64,000 nt of DNA from Peribolospora baueri. Taxonomy: Eukaryota; Basidiomycota; Peribolosporomycetes; Peribolosporales; Peribolosporaceae. Shown here piece after piece: positions 9,641 to 23,100 of the stretch. Position numbers and translations under genes: made by a program. The notes under the pieces were generated by a model. It searched no databases, was not told the DNA's origin, and saw only the letters and a program-made list of their open reading frames with translations. The first letter of the stretch is position 1. Every line of letters begins with the position of its first letter. The stretch is from assembly GCA_029717555.1 (NCBI GenBank), contig JAMDHS010000026.1, positions 179,649-243,648 on the forward strand. The letters run 5' to 3'.

Positions 9641-12600
9641 ATGGCCGCCTCGGTGGACAATTCTCGTCAAAGCCAGCGGTGGTCCACGTTGAGACGCTTC
9701 GGCGCGGTCGCCAGCTCCGCTAGCCATTCCCCTATCCTGCCGAGCAAAAAGTCCAAGCAGCGCGGCCTCCGCCCTTCCAGCGGTCCAGGTCGGACAGAAG
9801 AGCACCCCGCCGATGCTCAGCACAAAGACGGCAGAGGTGTGGACGATGAGGACGACGAGAGCGACGAGAGCGATGAGAGCGACGAACTGATATGGGATAA
9901 GGTGAGTGGACGCGCACCCTCTTCCCCGGTTATGCGCTTGGTTTCCTCCCCCAGACGTCGCTCGCTCCTGCGGAGCGGAGCTAACGTATGCCCTTCCCAA
10001 CTTCGATCGATAGAATGACACTCATTTCATGGACGAGGCTAGCCGTCCATCGTCAAGCTCGTCCAGGACCGCATTCTACGCGCTGCCCGAGACATCCTCC
10101 CTTCCCCACCTCAACCCTTCTTCTGCCAGTCAGCGCACCGGCTCCCTCACCGACCTCCATCTCGTCTCTCCTTCCCCAGATGTCGGCTTCGTGCCGAGTC
10201 ACTCTCCCGCTGGGTCAAATCCGTCATTCGTCTCCGTGGGTAGCTTGGGAGGACGAAGCAGCAATCGAAATTCGATCTTGGCCAACCTGGAAGAGCTGGC
10301 GCCGGTTGGCGCGGACAGCATGCACGGAGTCTCCAGCGGTGTTTTGAGAGGAAGGAGCTCGAGCAGCAGCTTGCAGCACGGCGAGCAGCTTCACTCGCGA
10401 ACCGTCTCTTCCGCCTCTTCCAGCTCGTTCTCGGGCTCCGTTCCTGGCAGGTTCTCTAGCTCTTCCCAATTTCGTCCGGGTACTTCCAGCTCTGCTGGTG
10501 CTCATGCATTGCCCACGGGCGAGAGGCCCCCAAGCGTTTCCGCAAGCAAAACGTCGCTTTCTACCCTCGGTCTGTCGCCGGGCGCCAAAGCCGCGAGCGA
10601 CTTTAATGACGGCAGGCGTGGCGGCGGCGGCAACGGCGGCGTGATCCACGGCTCGCTAGAGCGCGGAAGGGAGGGGGACGCACCTGCACCTCCTCCCAAG
10701 CAGGCTGCCTCCGGTCGCCCTCTCGCGCGCCCGCAATATACGAGCGGTGCGAACGGAATGCAGGACAGACACCGCCCTGCCGACCTTTGCCTGACTGGGC
10801 GGCCGCGCCTACTACCCGGCGAGCCTTCTCCGAGGAGGGCGGAAAAGTCCTCCAATGTTTCGCAGAGGCCAGCTATGTCACCGGCATCCGCTTCACACGC
10901 CCGGGCGGGCCGTTCGCCTCTGAAGGCGGCGCCCACGCCCCCTTCCAAGGCGGAACCAACCTCTCTACCGCCACCAAGAACACCCCCATTCCGACGCGTC
11001 GACAGCGCTTCCGGTCCCGTCACACCCAGCAAAGTGCTCGGCGCATCGACTGACTCCGACGCCAGTCACTCCTCGCATGCACCCTCGTCCGCCGCTGCAA
11101 ACAACACTGGACGTATATCGCCTGCGACCCAACCGCGCTCCTCGGTGGGCAGCGGCATGTCTGATCGGCTGCACAGGATCTCTTTCCTTCCTGGAGGGCG
11201 CTCGAGGCCCTCAACGGCGGATTCCTCCTCTTCACGACGGAAAGACCGGCGGTCGACCGCTCATCAGGGACTCACCGCCGTGGCGGCGCCGGTGAAGAGC
11301 TGGAGGAAAGTGACCACTTGGCGCGGCAAAGGGGCCGGGGCCGAGGAGCGTCCGGAGGCGCCCGTCCAAGGAGATCGGCCGGATGTCATCATCGGCCGTC
11401 CCATCGTTGAGAAAGAGCATGAGAGCCCGGCCATTTCGCGACACGCTAGCACAGTGGACGAAGAAGATGCCCAGTCGACGGCGGCGGTCGACGAGGAGGA
11501 GGACACGACGTCGACCTCGAAACCCGACCCCGATCCCGTCCTGCCCTTGCACCCTCTCAAGCTGGAGACTTCCGATTTCGGCTCGCTCGACTTTAGTTTG
11601 ATGTTCGACGACCCAAATTGGACCCCGGCCACGACCGGCGGCGGCGGCAGTGCCGACATCGGTTCGTCCAAGGTGCAGCTGCTGGGACCCACATCGCCAA
11701 TGTCATTCTCTACTTCATCGATCTCTCCCGGAGGCTCCTTTCTGGCGCCCTTGTCGTTCAGTTCCAGGTCTGCATCTCGTCCCGCCTCCGATACCAGCGA
11801 GGAACCATACAAGGACGTCGATCTGCAAGGCAAACCGGGGCCATCATCGTTCGTGTCTCAGAAGCCTCACTCGAGTTCGTTCATCACGGACGTATCGCAG
11901 CCCTCGCAACCAACGCCGCCGAGCCCAACGGCACCAGAGTCTTGGACGCCGCTGTTAAACGGCTTCGAGGCGAGTCTGGATCTGACGCTGAACAGGCCGG
12001 GTCAGCCGGAGAGAGTGCCGAAAGAACCGCCGAGGTTGAGCTTGTCCGAGTTGGATTCGACGGTGGTGGACAGTTCACTGTTCTCCGGGTCGCTGGCATT
12101 GGCTGCCAAGCCTCCTTTGCCGCCTGGGGCATCGAGCAAGGGCCCTATGATCCCTCCGCGATCTGCGCGTGCTCCATCTTTTGCGCCTTTACGCTCCGAG
12201 ATGTCGCGCATACGCAGCGGCAGCGATCTCAGCGCCATGAGCGTCGCGACGAGCGGCTCGGGCGGCAAATCCATGGCGTTTATCGACCGGAGACGCGGCG
12301 ACAACAGCGCAGACGTTCATACCGACTACCCTCCCAGCAATGACTCCCTCGACTCGTTGTCGGCTTCCCAACTGCCGAACAGCATCGGTTCTCCCGTCGT
12401 CGGCGGGCCTGGGGGCAGCATGCGCCCCTTCCGCCGAGGATCGGCACACTTGGGCTTTGGCGCAAGCACCGGCGCCGACGTCGTTTCCTTGGCCAGGAGA
12501 GATAGGTCCGGCTCTTCCTCTTCCAAGCGACTGACGATGGAGAGCGCTTCAGGGGACGGGCCAAGACCACCCGGCGCCGCATCAAAGGCGGCAGGTCCCT

Positions 12601-14243
12601 TGGGTGAGGCCGCGGCGCAGCGCAGGGTGGAAGTGTTGCCGGAAGTAGGCGAGAGCGAAGTGCAGGAAGAACTGCCGAGTCCGGAGAGTGGTGTGTTCGA
12701 GAAGGGCGAGGGCGAGGTGTCGCCGAACGCCAAAGAGCATGTGCGAGAGGACGACGACGTGGGCCTTCACACCACTTCGAGCTCCAAGCGGAGTTCCACC
12801 GCGAGCAGGCGGAGCGACGGCGTGGGCATGTCTTTGCGCGAGGCCGAGAGGGGCGAGCTGACGACCAAATCGGCAGCCTCGGCCTCGGCCGCCTCTCCCT
12901 CTCCCCCCCCCTTCTCCGTGGCCTCGAGTCGTCGACCTAGCATGGACAGCTTCAAGAGCGCAATATCGTCGGTGAGCTTGGGGTCGTCGGCGGGATCGCC
13001 ACCTCGACTGGGAGGGCTCAGATCGGCGATGGGAGGATCGACGGGGAGCTTGAACTTTGTGCCTCGCGGGAACGAAACGACGGTCGGGCATGCGGGCCGA
13101 GGCTCGTCGTCCGCCGACGACATGGCACCTGGCCGATTCAGCACGAGCTCGGAATCGTTCGAACGTGGGCGCGTCGGTTTCGGTGCTGGTGCTGGTGCTG
13201 CCGTCGGCGTCGGCGTCGCATCCGCACAAGAACGGAATCCGAGGCGGGCGAATTCGAACAGCGACTTGTACGGCGCCAGGTCGAAGGCGACGGTAATCAG
13301 GTCGTCTCCTCAGAAGGTGCTGGGCGGCGGTAGTAGTGAGCGCAGTCAAGGCATGGGCTCCATTGAGGTTATCGGCCGGCCTCCGGGCGGCTTCGTTGGC
13401 CATGCGGCCACGTTACCGAGGCGAATCGGTGGGGGCGGGGGCGGGGCGGGTAGAGCGAAACGGGGAGCCGCTTCGAGCGTGGAACGATCGACGACGGGCG
13501 ACGATGACGTGCCGTCGATCAAGCACGCCTTTGGACGACGGTCGTTTGCGAGAGCGGGCGCGACGGCGTCGGCAGCGAGCATACGCGCGTCCACCATCTT
13601 CCAAGCCGTCGATGTGCTGGGGGGTAAAACATCGGGCGCGGTCGTCGACGGCGCGCGGGCACCACCGCCGCCGCTTGTGCTGGGCAGAGAGGCGGAGATG
13701 GAGGGGCCGTCGTGCGGCGCCAGAGGCGCACGCAGCTCGCCGGGAGCATCGCCGTCACCTTGGAGGAGGTCTCCGCGAACGCCGCCGGTGCTGACGTATT
13801 CGCCGCAACGGCGTCCGTCGAATCCTCCGCTTCCGCCTCGGCCTGAATCGGTCCTTCCGGCGGTGGAGCGGGCCGAGGCGTTGCGGGCGTTCGAGGCGTC
13901 GGGGGAGGGGGCGGGGGCGGAGGCGGAAGAGGTGATTTTGGGTGGGGGTGAGAGGGGAGAGGGGGAAGAGGAGAGAGAGGAAGGCTTGGAAGCCGTCGTC
14001 GAGGGCGGACGAGCGGACGCGGTGGCCGAGGCCGGCCAAGGCGTCCCCGGGAATGTCGGTGAGGGCGAGGTGGACGGCGGTGCGGGGTTGGGCCCGTCGG
14101 TGCCGTCGTCGCCGGGGGGGAGCCAGAACGGCGGCCGGTCGAGCTTGTCCAGCAGCCGGTCCGCGCGGTCGTTGCGGTCCTTGTCGGCACGGGAAAGACC
14201 GAGCAGTCGGGCGAGCGCGAGCTCGAATTACGCGTACATATGA
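9641..14243 (+). CDS. Large Ser-rich low-complexity protein, function unknown
   Basis: Two exons, 9641..9901 and 10014..14243, join in phase 0 through a GTGAGT..TAG intron with a GCTAAC branch-site-like element, giving about 1496 residues. I do not recognise a domain. The N-terminus is basic and then very acidic, with tandem DESDE units before the splice point (DELIWDK). Most of the rest is Ser/Pro/Gly-rich, suggesting intrinsic disorder and many possible phosphorylation sites. A more ordered island near residues 470-510 contains SWRKVTTWRGKG. A short acidic patch, FGSLDFSLMFDDPNW, follows near residue 610 and could be a binding or activation motif. The C-terminus is Glu/Gly-rich and encoded by a polypurine tract. 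The start is the first ATG after a pyrimidine-rich leader. It may be a fungus-specific cortical, cytoskeletal or regulatory protein, but that is a guess. Confidence 0.72.
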
Positions 14244-15562
14244 TGGAGCGGCGGTGGTGGTGCCGTCATCGTCGACGCCTCGCTTCTTTCTTGTCGCATT
14301 TTTTTCTTTCTGTCTCGTCGTACCGGTCGTATTCCATGTCAAAGTTCGATACGTCTATAACCCCCCCTCGCCCCGGAGGACGGATTCCGTCTCGGATGCG
14401 CGCTTCTTTCTTCTCTCCATCGATTCCATCTATCTCTGCTTCCTCGTGCCAGTTATGTTGCGGTTTTTGTCGTGCTGCTTGCTGTCGTGCTCGTTCGCTC
14501 GTTCGCTCTTTTCTTCGATGCCGCATTCCCGTCCTCGCTCTGTCCTCAGTTTGGTTCTCTCTGTCGGCCGGCTTGTTCTTTTCTGTTTTGACGTGATGCG
14601 TGACGATCGATTCCTCTTCGGGACCGGTTAACGGATAATGATAACGATACCGCGTGCTGTACCCCACCTTCACGCCACTTGGCGGACAGAAGGCATGGAT
14701 CGATCGTCGGCGAGGAGAAGGGAGAAGAAAAATTCCGACGGAGGCGGTGTGGTGTGGGTTCTCTGTCACGCGCCAATTGCTCGCTCCGTTGGTCGTCGGT
14801 CGTCGGTCGTATCTCGCTCGCGTTGTCTCGCCGTGTCGGGCTCGGGCCGCCGTTTCGTTTCGTTTTGTTGCCGAGCCAAGCCGAGCCGTGCCAGCCGATG
14901 CGTGCGATCTGGTCTTGCGTACGTGCTTGTTCGCTTAGCCGCGATGCGACGCGCGACTCGCGATGCTTCCCAAGTGCGACGGCGGCGGCAACGACGGGCG
15001 GCGGCGATGGTGGCATTGGCGTGCGTGCGAGTTTGCTCTACCCTTCCCCCCAAGTCGGCCCTAAGCAAGTCGGTTCGGGTTCGGGTTCGACTTGGGGGCT
15101 TCCGCTTCGGCCGGCTTCGATCTCGATCTCGAATTCGATTGATTTCGTGTGCGAGCGCGAGCGGTCGGCCGAACCGACCGACCGACCGACCGACCAGGCA
15201 ATGCATAGTGACCGCCGAACAATAAAACAGTACGGTACATGCATAGATGGATTTAAGCGTCCGCCGGGGCGAAAAGTGTCGTGTCGTGTGTGTGTCCGTG
15301 TTAGACGTGGTGGACGTGGGTGTGTGTGTGCGGGCGCGGAGGGACGGGATAGGATGGACGGAATCAGCGGTATCGTATCGTCTCTTCGTTTCCTCCCGCG
15401 TGCCCCGAGGGGTTCCGCTCTCGTCCCGTCCAGTTTCGTCCGTTCCGGGCCCGACGAGCGAGGGCAAGACAAGACAGGGCGATGGACGAGTGGGAGTGGG
15501 AGTCGGAGTCGATCGTCGGCGAGCGCCGGATGGGAGGTCGGCCGCAGGCGGGCGGGTTGTCT

Positions 15563-15590
15563 TGTTCTGTTCTGTTCTGTTCTGTTCTGT
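15563..15590. repeat. TTCTG pentanucleotide repeat
   Basis: About five tandem copies of a TTCTG unit are visible. It lies in non-coding DNA between the two Ser-rich genes. Confidence 0.8.
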
Positions 15591-16117
15591 GGACGTGAAT
15601 GGAGAGATAGATGGCTGAGACACGATCGAGCGATACATATGCCCTGAAGAGAAGGAAGGGATCGGCGATATGTTTCTGAACACGTATGTATGTATGTATG
15701 TATATACGGACGCCGGGATTCGAGAGCCCTGTCGCGCGCCCTCTTCTGTGCTGTGCTGTCCGTCTGCTCCGTCTCGCCCGTAGCTACCGACGTCGGTCGC
15801 CTGCCTGCCTGCCTGCCTGCTCTGTGATTCTCGATGTCGGCGGGCGTGGGGAGCTACTGGGGATGCGTATCCGGTGTGGACGAGTGGACTGCGGGAGTGC
15901 GGGAGTACTGGCATACGAGAGTACTGAAACACGGAAACACTGGAATACTTGAATATGTACTGGACTGCAATCCGGCAATACTGGAAACGAAAACGAATAT
16001 ACTCCCACCCTCGTTCTTACGCATGAGCCAACCCGCTTTACTGCGTTTCATCACCCAGCCCAAACCCAGCCCGGCGGCCGATCATCGCCATCGACACGGC
16101 CGAAGCGGGCCTTGTTC

Positions 16118-16141
16118 GTCAGTCAGTCAGTCAGTCAGTCG
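16118..16141. repeat. CAGT tetranucleotide repeat
   Basis: About six tandem copies of GTCA are present. It belongs to the repeat cluster upstream of the PH-domain gene. Confidence 0.8.
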
Positions 16142-16428
16142 TCGGTCATTTATTCACAGCCATCGACAGCCACAACCACAACCACCAGCCCGACCCCCTT
16201 TGGCGTCTTCCTCTCCCTCCCTCTTTCCTTAACTCACCACCGACGCCCTCCTCACCCCATCCTATCATCCCCGCTGCAGCCACGCTACGTTGCCTTGCCG
16301 CGCATCTCCCCGCTCCTATAGACTTTCATCCGCCCCTCCTCGGCCGCATACACACACCACACCACCACCGACCGTCGCACAGAGCCAACGTAGTTATACC
16401 TCCCTGCTTCGCTCTGCTTCCCTGTCTT

Positions 16429-16482
<54 letters not shown>
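16429..16482. repeat. Compound TGTC/TC microsatellite
   Basis: A run of TGTC units changes directly into a run of about twelve TC dinucleotides. It lies some 700 bases before the PH-domain gene start and could be part of its pyrimidine-rich promoter. Confidence 0.85.
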
Positions 16483-16487
<5 letters not shown>

Positions 16488-17170
16488 AGTAACCCTGTCG
16501 CCCGTCTGTCAGTCAGCCGGCTTGCTGCTGCCCGCCCCCGATCGCGACCCCACACCTCTCCACCCCGCCTCCTCGCCTTCGCAGCCAGGCCTGCCTTCCT
16601 CCGCGCCCATCCATCCCCATCCATCTCTCCGCCCGCCTCCCGTCCTCCACCCGCCACGAGCAAGTGCAAGTGCAAGTGGAAGAGCGAGTGCAACTGCAAC
16701 TGCAACTGCAACTGCATCTCACCGCCCGCTCTTATCTCCTCGCCTCGCCGCCCCGTCGTCACATGCGCCTCCACTCTCGCGACCACCTCCGTCGCCTTCA
16801 CGTCGCCGCACCAGGTAGAGGTAAGCCGAATCTCGTCACCGCCGGCTTCATCTCTCCGACCCGCTCCCCTTTGCTCACGCCTTCCGCGCCCTCCTTTCTT
16901 CCCTCCCTTTTTGCTGCTTCTCGCTCGTCAGGCAGTCCACTCTCCCTTCCCCTTCGCCCTGCCGCAACCGAAAAAAAGAAAACCGGCGTCGCCCCTCGTC
17001 CCCCGTCGTCGCCCTTCCAACCCCTGAGCCTGCGACCTATCACCGGCGACGACGACGACGACGGACCTGCTCAGGACAGACGACGCTCCTTCTCCCCCGC
17101 TCGGCCTTGAGCGACAAGTCGGCCCCCGCTCGGCCTTGACCGGCAAATCCGCCCCCGCTTCACCTCCGAA

Positions 17171-20100
17171 ATGTACAGCGTTCACACCGCCGCGCTTCAT
17201 GCGCCCCCCTCCCTCCTCGACCCCGCCCGTCACCCTGCGGCGCCGCTGTCAAGGCATCCCGAGGACGGCGACGCCCGCGTTCAAGTGCGCGACGAGAAGC
17301 CCGGCGAACTGTCCTCCTCTCCCACCCCTCGATCCCCTCCCCCGCCGCCGCCCGACGTCACTGACGGCAACCGACCCGACACCGCCGGCCCTCGCTCCTT
17401 CGCCGCCCGCCCGCTCATATCGCCCCTCATCCCGGCCGTCATGCGCAGAGCTCCCTCTCCGCCCTCCGAGTCTCGCCCTCCGCCTTCGGCCGCAGCCATA
17501 GCTGCCTCCGCCTCCGCCGCCATAGCCGCCACCGCCGCCGGCGGGTACAGCGTCGGCGACGGCACCGGCCCCTACGGCTGCGTCGCCGGCTCCCGCGAGG
17601 CCGACCAGATCCTCCGCAGCGTGAGCCAGCTCAAAAAGACCTCCAGGTCCGCCAACCGGGACGACGACGTCGAGCCGCCGAGCTACAACCGCACCACCTC
17701 CGCCTCCCCAGCCGAGTTCCCCATCGTCGATCGTTCCGCCCAACCACCCTCTCGCCCGCCGCCGGGCAGGCAGAGGAGCGGCACCGTCGCCGCCGTGACC
17801 ACCGGCTGGCCCGACGAGCCTCCAGACCGACCCAGGCGGTTTTTCGCCCGCCGGAGGAGCTCCGACACGGGTCTTACGCTTGCCCTGTCGTCCCCTTTCA
17901 GACGAGCTTCGAAAGCCGACGGTCAGAGTCAGACCGCGTCCCGTATCGACCCGAGCTCGCCCACCACCGCCGTCTCCCTCCCGACCAGCCGGCGGAGTCT
18001 GAGCATCGCTACTTCTCGGTCCTCCTCCTCGCGCGCCGCCGTCGCTTCGCCCGTCGATGGCCATGTCGAGACGTCCCCCTCCACGCCCGTGCTCCTTGCC
18101 TCCCCGTCCTCTCAGGGCGGGTGCCCTACCGACGGGCATACTGGGGATGCGCCCGCCGCCGACATGGCTCTCCTCAGTCCGGGCGATTTCGTTCGGTGCC
18201 GACCGAGCGTCGACTCTGCGCTCCGAGACCCCACTTCGCGCAGCCTCTGCAGCAGCATCGACGCCGAGGCGCTCTTCCCGTCCGGCAGGGAGAACCTCGG
18301 CGAGGAAGACTTTGCGGTGGCTGAGGAGGAAGAGGAAGAGGGTGGCGACGGCGGCGACGGCCATCGAGTCCGCGCCCTCGCCGCCGCCGCCGCTTCTTCC
18401 GCCTGGTCCCTTTCCCCCGCCGCTTCCTCCCACATGCACTCCACCGGCGTCCGTCCTCCATCCCCTTCCCACGCCCACGCCCATGCCCATGCCCAACCCG
18501 GCCGATCCTCGATGGCCTCTCGCAGATCCTCTTCCCGCCCCAGCCTCGACCTCGTGATGCCATTCGCAGGCCTCCTTCGCTCCAAGGCGCGCAAGTCGAC
18601 GATGTCCAACCCCGATCCCGATTCCGATCCCGATCCACACGCCGCCGAATCCCAACCCTTCCCTCCTCGTCCTTCTTCTTCTTCCGCTGACGCGTACGCC
18701 GACTCTGCAGATCCGCCGGGCACGCGCAGACGGAGGCGCAGCTCTTCCCGGCTCAGCCGCCTCAATGCCTCGGCATCCAACCTCCTCTCTGGCATCGGCC
18801 ACCACCACCACCACCATGGACAAGGGTACGGACACGGACAGGGATATGTCGCCGGCAGGATGAGCGTCGACGTGACGAGGCCTGATCTGAGCATGTTGGA
18901 GAGGCAGAGACTGAGACAGGGACAAGCGCAAGGGCAGAAGCAGGGGCCGAGAAGGTTCACCAGCGCTTCTTCCCTCCATCATCGCCAGTCGGACGGCGGG
19001 CAACGACCTACTAGGTCTGGCTTGGGCTTCTCGTTCGGCCGACGCATGAGCGCGACCGCCGTGGTTCCCCCTTCTTCTTTGCCACGACAATCTCTCTCCG
19101 ATCCTTCCGGAGGCGCTAACACTAGCACGGCCCGCTCACGCTCCCGCTCCCGCTTGTCGTTGTCGTTGTCGTCGTCGTCCGTGTCTGCTTCGTTGGGAAG
19201 GATCGTGCGTGGGCTGGGTGGAGGTGGGCGGAAGAGGGGTTTGGAAAAGGAGCAGGAGCAGGAGCGGGAGCGGGAGCGGGACGAGGCGCTCCCCGCAGAG
19301 GAGCCGGAACGGGAACTGCAACCGCAACTGGAAGTGCTGCCAGATGCCGTGCCGGCGAGGAGGGAGGCACCTCCATCTTCCTCGCCCATACAGGCACAGC
19401 CGACTTCCCCGCTTGATGGTTTGCCCCTTCCTTCCGAGGCCGGGGCCGGGGCAATGAGCACGTTGCAGTCGTTGCGGAACGAGGGAAATGACCGAGTCGA
19501 TACCGACACTGACACCGACGCTGCGTGCTCGCCATCCTCCGATGACCAGATCCAAATCCAGCTACAAGTTGGTGAGACGCAAGTTGGTGAGACGCAAGGA
19601 GGAGGCTCGTCCGTTGACCTTCCGCCCGTGCTGCCGCCGCTCGTGTTTGATGTGCCTGCCTCGACGTCGACCTCGTCGGTCGTGGCGGCGGGGACACCTG
19701 ACGATCGAACTGAACGGTTTAACGAGGAGGACACGAATGAATGGTCCAACGAGGAGGACTCGAATGAACCGTCCAACAAGGAGGACTCGAATGAACAGTC
19801 CAACAAGGACGACACAAAGTCCGACGTCTCCGTGGACCCCTTGCCCTTGGCTCTCGCTCCACCTGGGCCTGGGCACCACCGACCGTGCTTGAGACCGCCA
19901 ACGCAGGCGCCCCCAAGTCCGACGGACACGAGCGTTAGCTCTCGCTCGGCCCTCTCCGAATGGTCCGCCGATACCGCTCGGACGGTCACCGCCGCGGCGC
20001 CTTGCAGGTCGCCTCGCACCAATCCATCCCCATCCGCCGCACCGGCACCGTCGCCGACCGTCTGGGTTGATCGTAGCCTCGGCCTCGGCTCCGGCTCTGC

Positions 20101-23100
20101 GAGCCCCGACGCGTCGCCCGTCGAATCGGAGGAGAGTGACCTCACCCAGTCCACCGTCCCCACCACCACCGGCGCCATCTCGCCGCCTCAGCTGTGGAGC
20201 AGAGACGATTCGGAAGCGAGGCCGTCTTGGGAGAAGGGCAAGGCCCGGGCGGAAGGGAGGGCGGAGGCCAGCGATCCAGCGGACGGGTCGCGGACGCGCC
20301 CTTCTTCGGAGGCGGCCGAGATGGAGTCGGATAAGAACCTGTGTGTGGACAAGGACAAGGACAAAGGCAAGCGCAGGGTATCCATCGACCAGAAGGAGGA
20401 GACCGAAGCCCAAAACGACGCAGGTTCACGTCTGCTGCTCGCTGGCTCGACCGGATCGCCAGATCCGACGCGAGACTTGACCGCTCAGCAGCCATCGTCC
20501 AGCAGCGATAGACGGACGACCCGTACTCGGGTCGTGTGCCAGCTCTCGGCCAACGTCCCTCAACTCACTCGGACAGGCTCCATGGGTATCGTGCGCTCTG
20601 GAGGCGACGAGGATGGCGCGGACGGCGGTGGAGACGTGGGCGATGACGGCGGTAGGGACCGGTCCGGTAGCACCGCCGCGGGAAGGGGCAGCGATAGCAG
20701 CGACGGCGAACAGGAGGGCGAAGAGGAGACCGCAGACGCGGACGCGGACACGGCCACCGATACCGAGACCGAAGCCGAGGACGATGTTCACGACCACCGC
20801 CACCCCCGCCTCCCTTCCGCATCGCCACTGCAGCCCGAGCCCTCCACGGCAGCCACGGCGGCCGCCATGGCGGCGACCTCTGCCCCCGTCGCCGCTCCCA
20901 TCCACGCCCTCGTCCCCGCCCCCACGCCGACTTCTTTCTCCAGTCGTCGAGGCATGCCCGACTTTAGCCTCACCTCTTCTTCTTCTAGTCTTCCTTCGCC
21001 AAGCGCAAGCGCAACCGACGCTCAGCCGGTGGCGTTCGTTGGCAAGCAGGCTTGGACGACTTTTGCCAGTCCGTCCCCCTCCGCGACGCCTACGCCCGGC
21101 CCATCTAGGTTTCGGCCGTCGGCGTCCATCCTCGCCACTCCTCACGGTCCCGCCGCGAGTGGCGAAGCGTCGTATTTCAGCCTCCGCCCCACCTCGTCCT
21201 CGTCCTCTCCCTCGCCCTCGGCCTCGTCGAGGACGAACGCCATCCCCGCTTCGCCCACCCAGATCTCTCTCTCCCGCCCTCCGTCTTCGTCCAGCTTCAG
21301 GTCCGTTCGGCTCTTCAACGCCGCCACGCCAGGTGAACGCGGCCGCGGTGCGTCTTTGATGAGCGTGTCTGTCGAATCGGGCGGTAGGACACCGCGAGCG
21401 AGGTCCAAGACGCCGACCACCGCTCGAGCCGCCGCCGCCGCCGCGCAGGCCGTCGTCCCGCCTGTCCCACCTCTGCCGGTCAAGTCGATCGACCTGCCCT
21501 CCACGTCTGCGGACATGTCTCCTGGCGTCCTCACTTCGACGGCGGCAGCGGCAGCGACTGGAAACGGCCCAGTCGTCTCCGCGCATGGGCGTGTTGGAGC
21601 GCGTACGTCGTCTTCTCGCTCGAGCAGAGGGGCGAGGCCCGCCACGGCGAGCCAAGTCGAGCAGTCCAAGGTAACAAAACCGAAAGCGAGCTCTCCCGAC
21701 GCATATTCGCCGCAGATCGACCTGGCCAACGGACCGCTCTACATGCAAGCACCCCTCCGCCGGCCCTTCAGTGATCCCCGCGACCCTTCTTCGTCCGCCA
21801 AGGCCGCGCCAGACGGTGTTGTCATTTTTGGGCCGTCGGAGAATGGTGCGCCTCGAAGGCCCGGTTTGTACCACCAACGGTCCAGGTCGCTCGTCGAGTT
21901 GTCTACTGCCGCCGACCGTCGGATGGACCTCGATGACGGCCCGCCGGCGGCACCGTCGGCCTCGAACAGGGCCGGCAAGTCGGTCCGGATGGACGACGAT
22001 GACGACGACGACGACGTCGAGTGTCGGCAAGGGCTGGAGGAAAGGTCTGACCCGGTCGCGCGGCGCAAGGTGGATCAGACGATGCCCCCGACGACGCCCA
22101 CGGCTTCGGGCGCCACCGCCGCCGCCACCGCTACCACCACCACCACCGCAGCGCCTGGCGCGCTGACGCGGCGCAGGTCCATGTTCGAGATGCGCGGCGA
22201 CCCGCCGTCATATAGCACTCTGAACGGCTTGCCGCCTCTCGACCGCGGTCGGGCCATCTTGCCGAGGGAGGAAGAAGGAAAAGAGAAACTTCCTCCTTAC
22301 AGCTGCTCTGTCCACATCGAGGGGCTCCTGCCGCGCAAGATGGAGTTCATCCAACCGGGCGTGCAGGCCAAAGACCGCAGTTGGAAGAAGCAGTACATCG
22401 TCCTGCACGGAACGAGCATCAAAGTGTTCAAGAGCGACATCAACCTCCACCCTCTGCGCGGCGAAGAGGCGTCCGAGGCGGACGTGGAGCCAGAGAAGGG
22501 ATCGGTGCTCGAGGCGACGCACGTGCACATCCACAAGGGTCCGTACATGAACGAAAACATCTCGTCGACGAGCCTGCCCTTCCACACGGCCAACCACCTC
22601 ATCCGTCACTATACCCTTCAGGGCGCTGAGAGCGGCCTGGCGGCCGATTACCTCAAGCGGAAGCACGTCCTTCGCGTCAGAGCCGAGGGAGAGCAGTTTT
22701 TGGTTCAGACCAAGAGCGATCGACAGGTGGTAGATTGGATCGAGGCACTCCAAGCTGCCACCAACGTCGCTCAAGATTTGGACAGGAGGCAGATGCCCAA
22801 GGTGAGTGCTGCCGCCAGCAGAGGTTCGGGGAAGACGGATGTTCGCGTTCGAATTGCCTCTCACCGTCTTTCCGTCTGTCACACAGTTCATTACGCTCCC
22901 ACGCCGACGCAGAAGGCGGCGGCGCAACGCCGACGGCGCGACGACCACCGAGCAAGCGGCTGCTGGCGGGGCGGCCGGGGCGGCGGCGGGAGAGAGCGAC
23001 GGTGTACGCACTGCGACGACCGCCGGCCAGAATACGTCGTCGGCAGACGGCGGCGGCGGCGGCGGCGGCTCGTCCTTGTCTCTGATCCCTCCTCCCAACG

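Larger units (their letters stand above)
14244..17170. other. Long non-coding region rich in simple repeats
   Basis: Nearly 3 kb without a recognisable gene separates two Ser-rich genes transcribed in the same direction. Open frames here (up to 388 codons on the minus strand) consist of repeat-derived Arg/Ser/Thr runs. The stretch carries repeats of GACC (about 15170-15195), TTCTG, TATG (15684-15704), CCTG, CAGT, TGTC and TC. The last kilobase is pyrimidine-rich and probably serves as promoter and 5' leader of the PH-domain gene, possibly with 5' UTR introns. Confidence 0.5.

Noticed and set aside
14766-15932. 388-codon minus-strand open frame
   Set aside because: It consists of repeat-derived Arg/Thr/Ser sequence across several microsatellites and has no domain-like segment.
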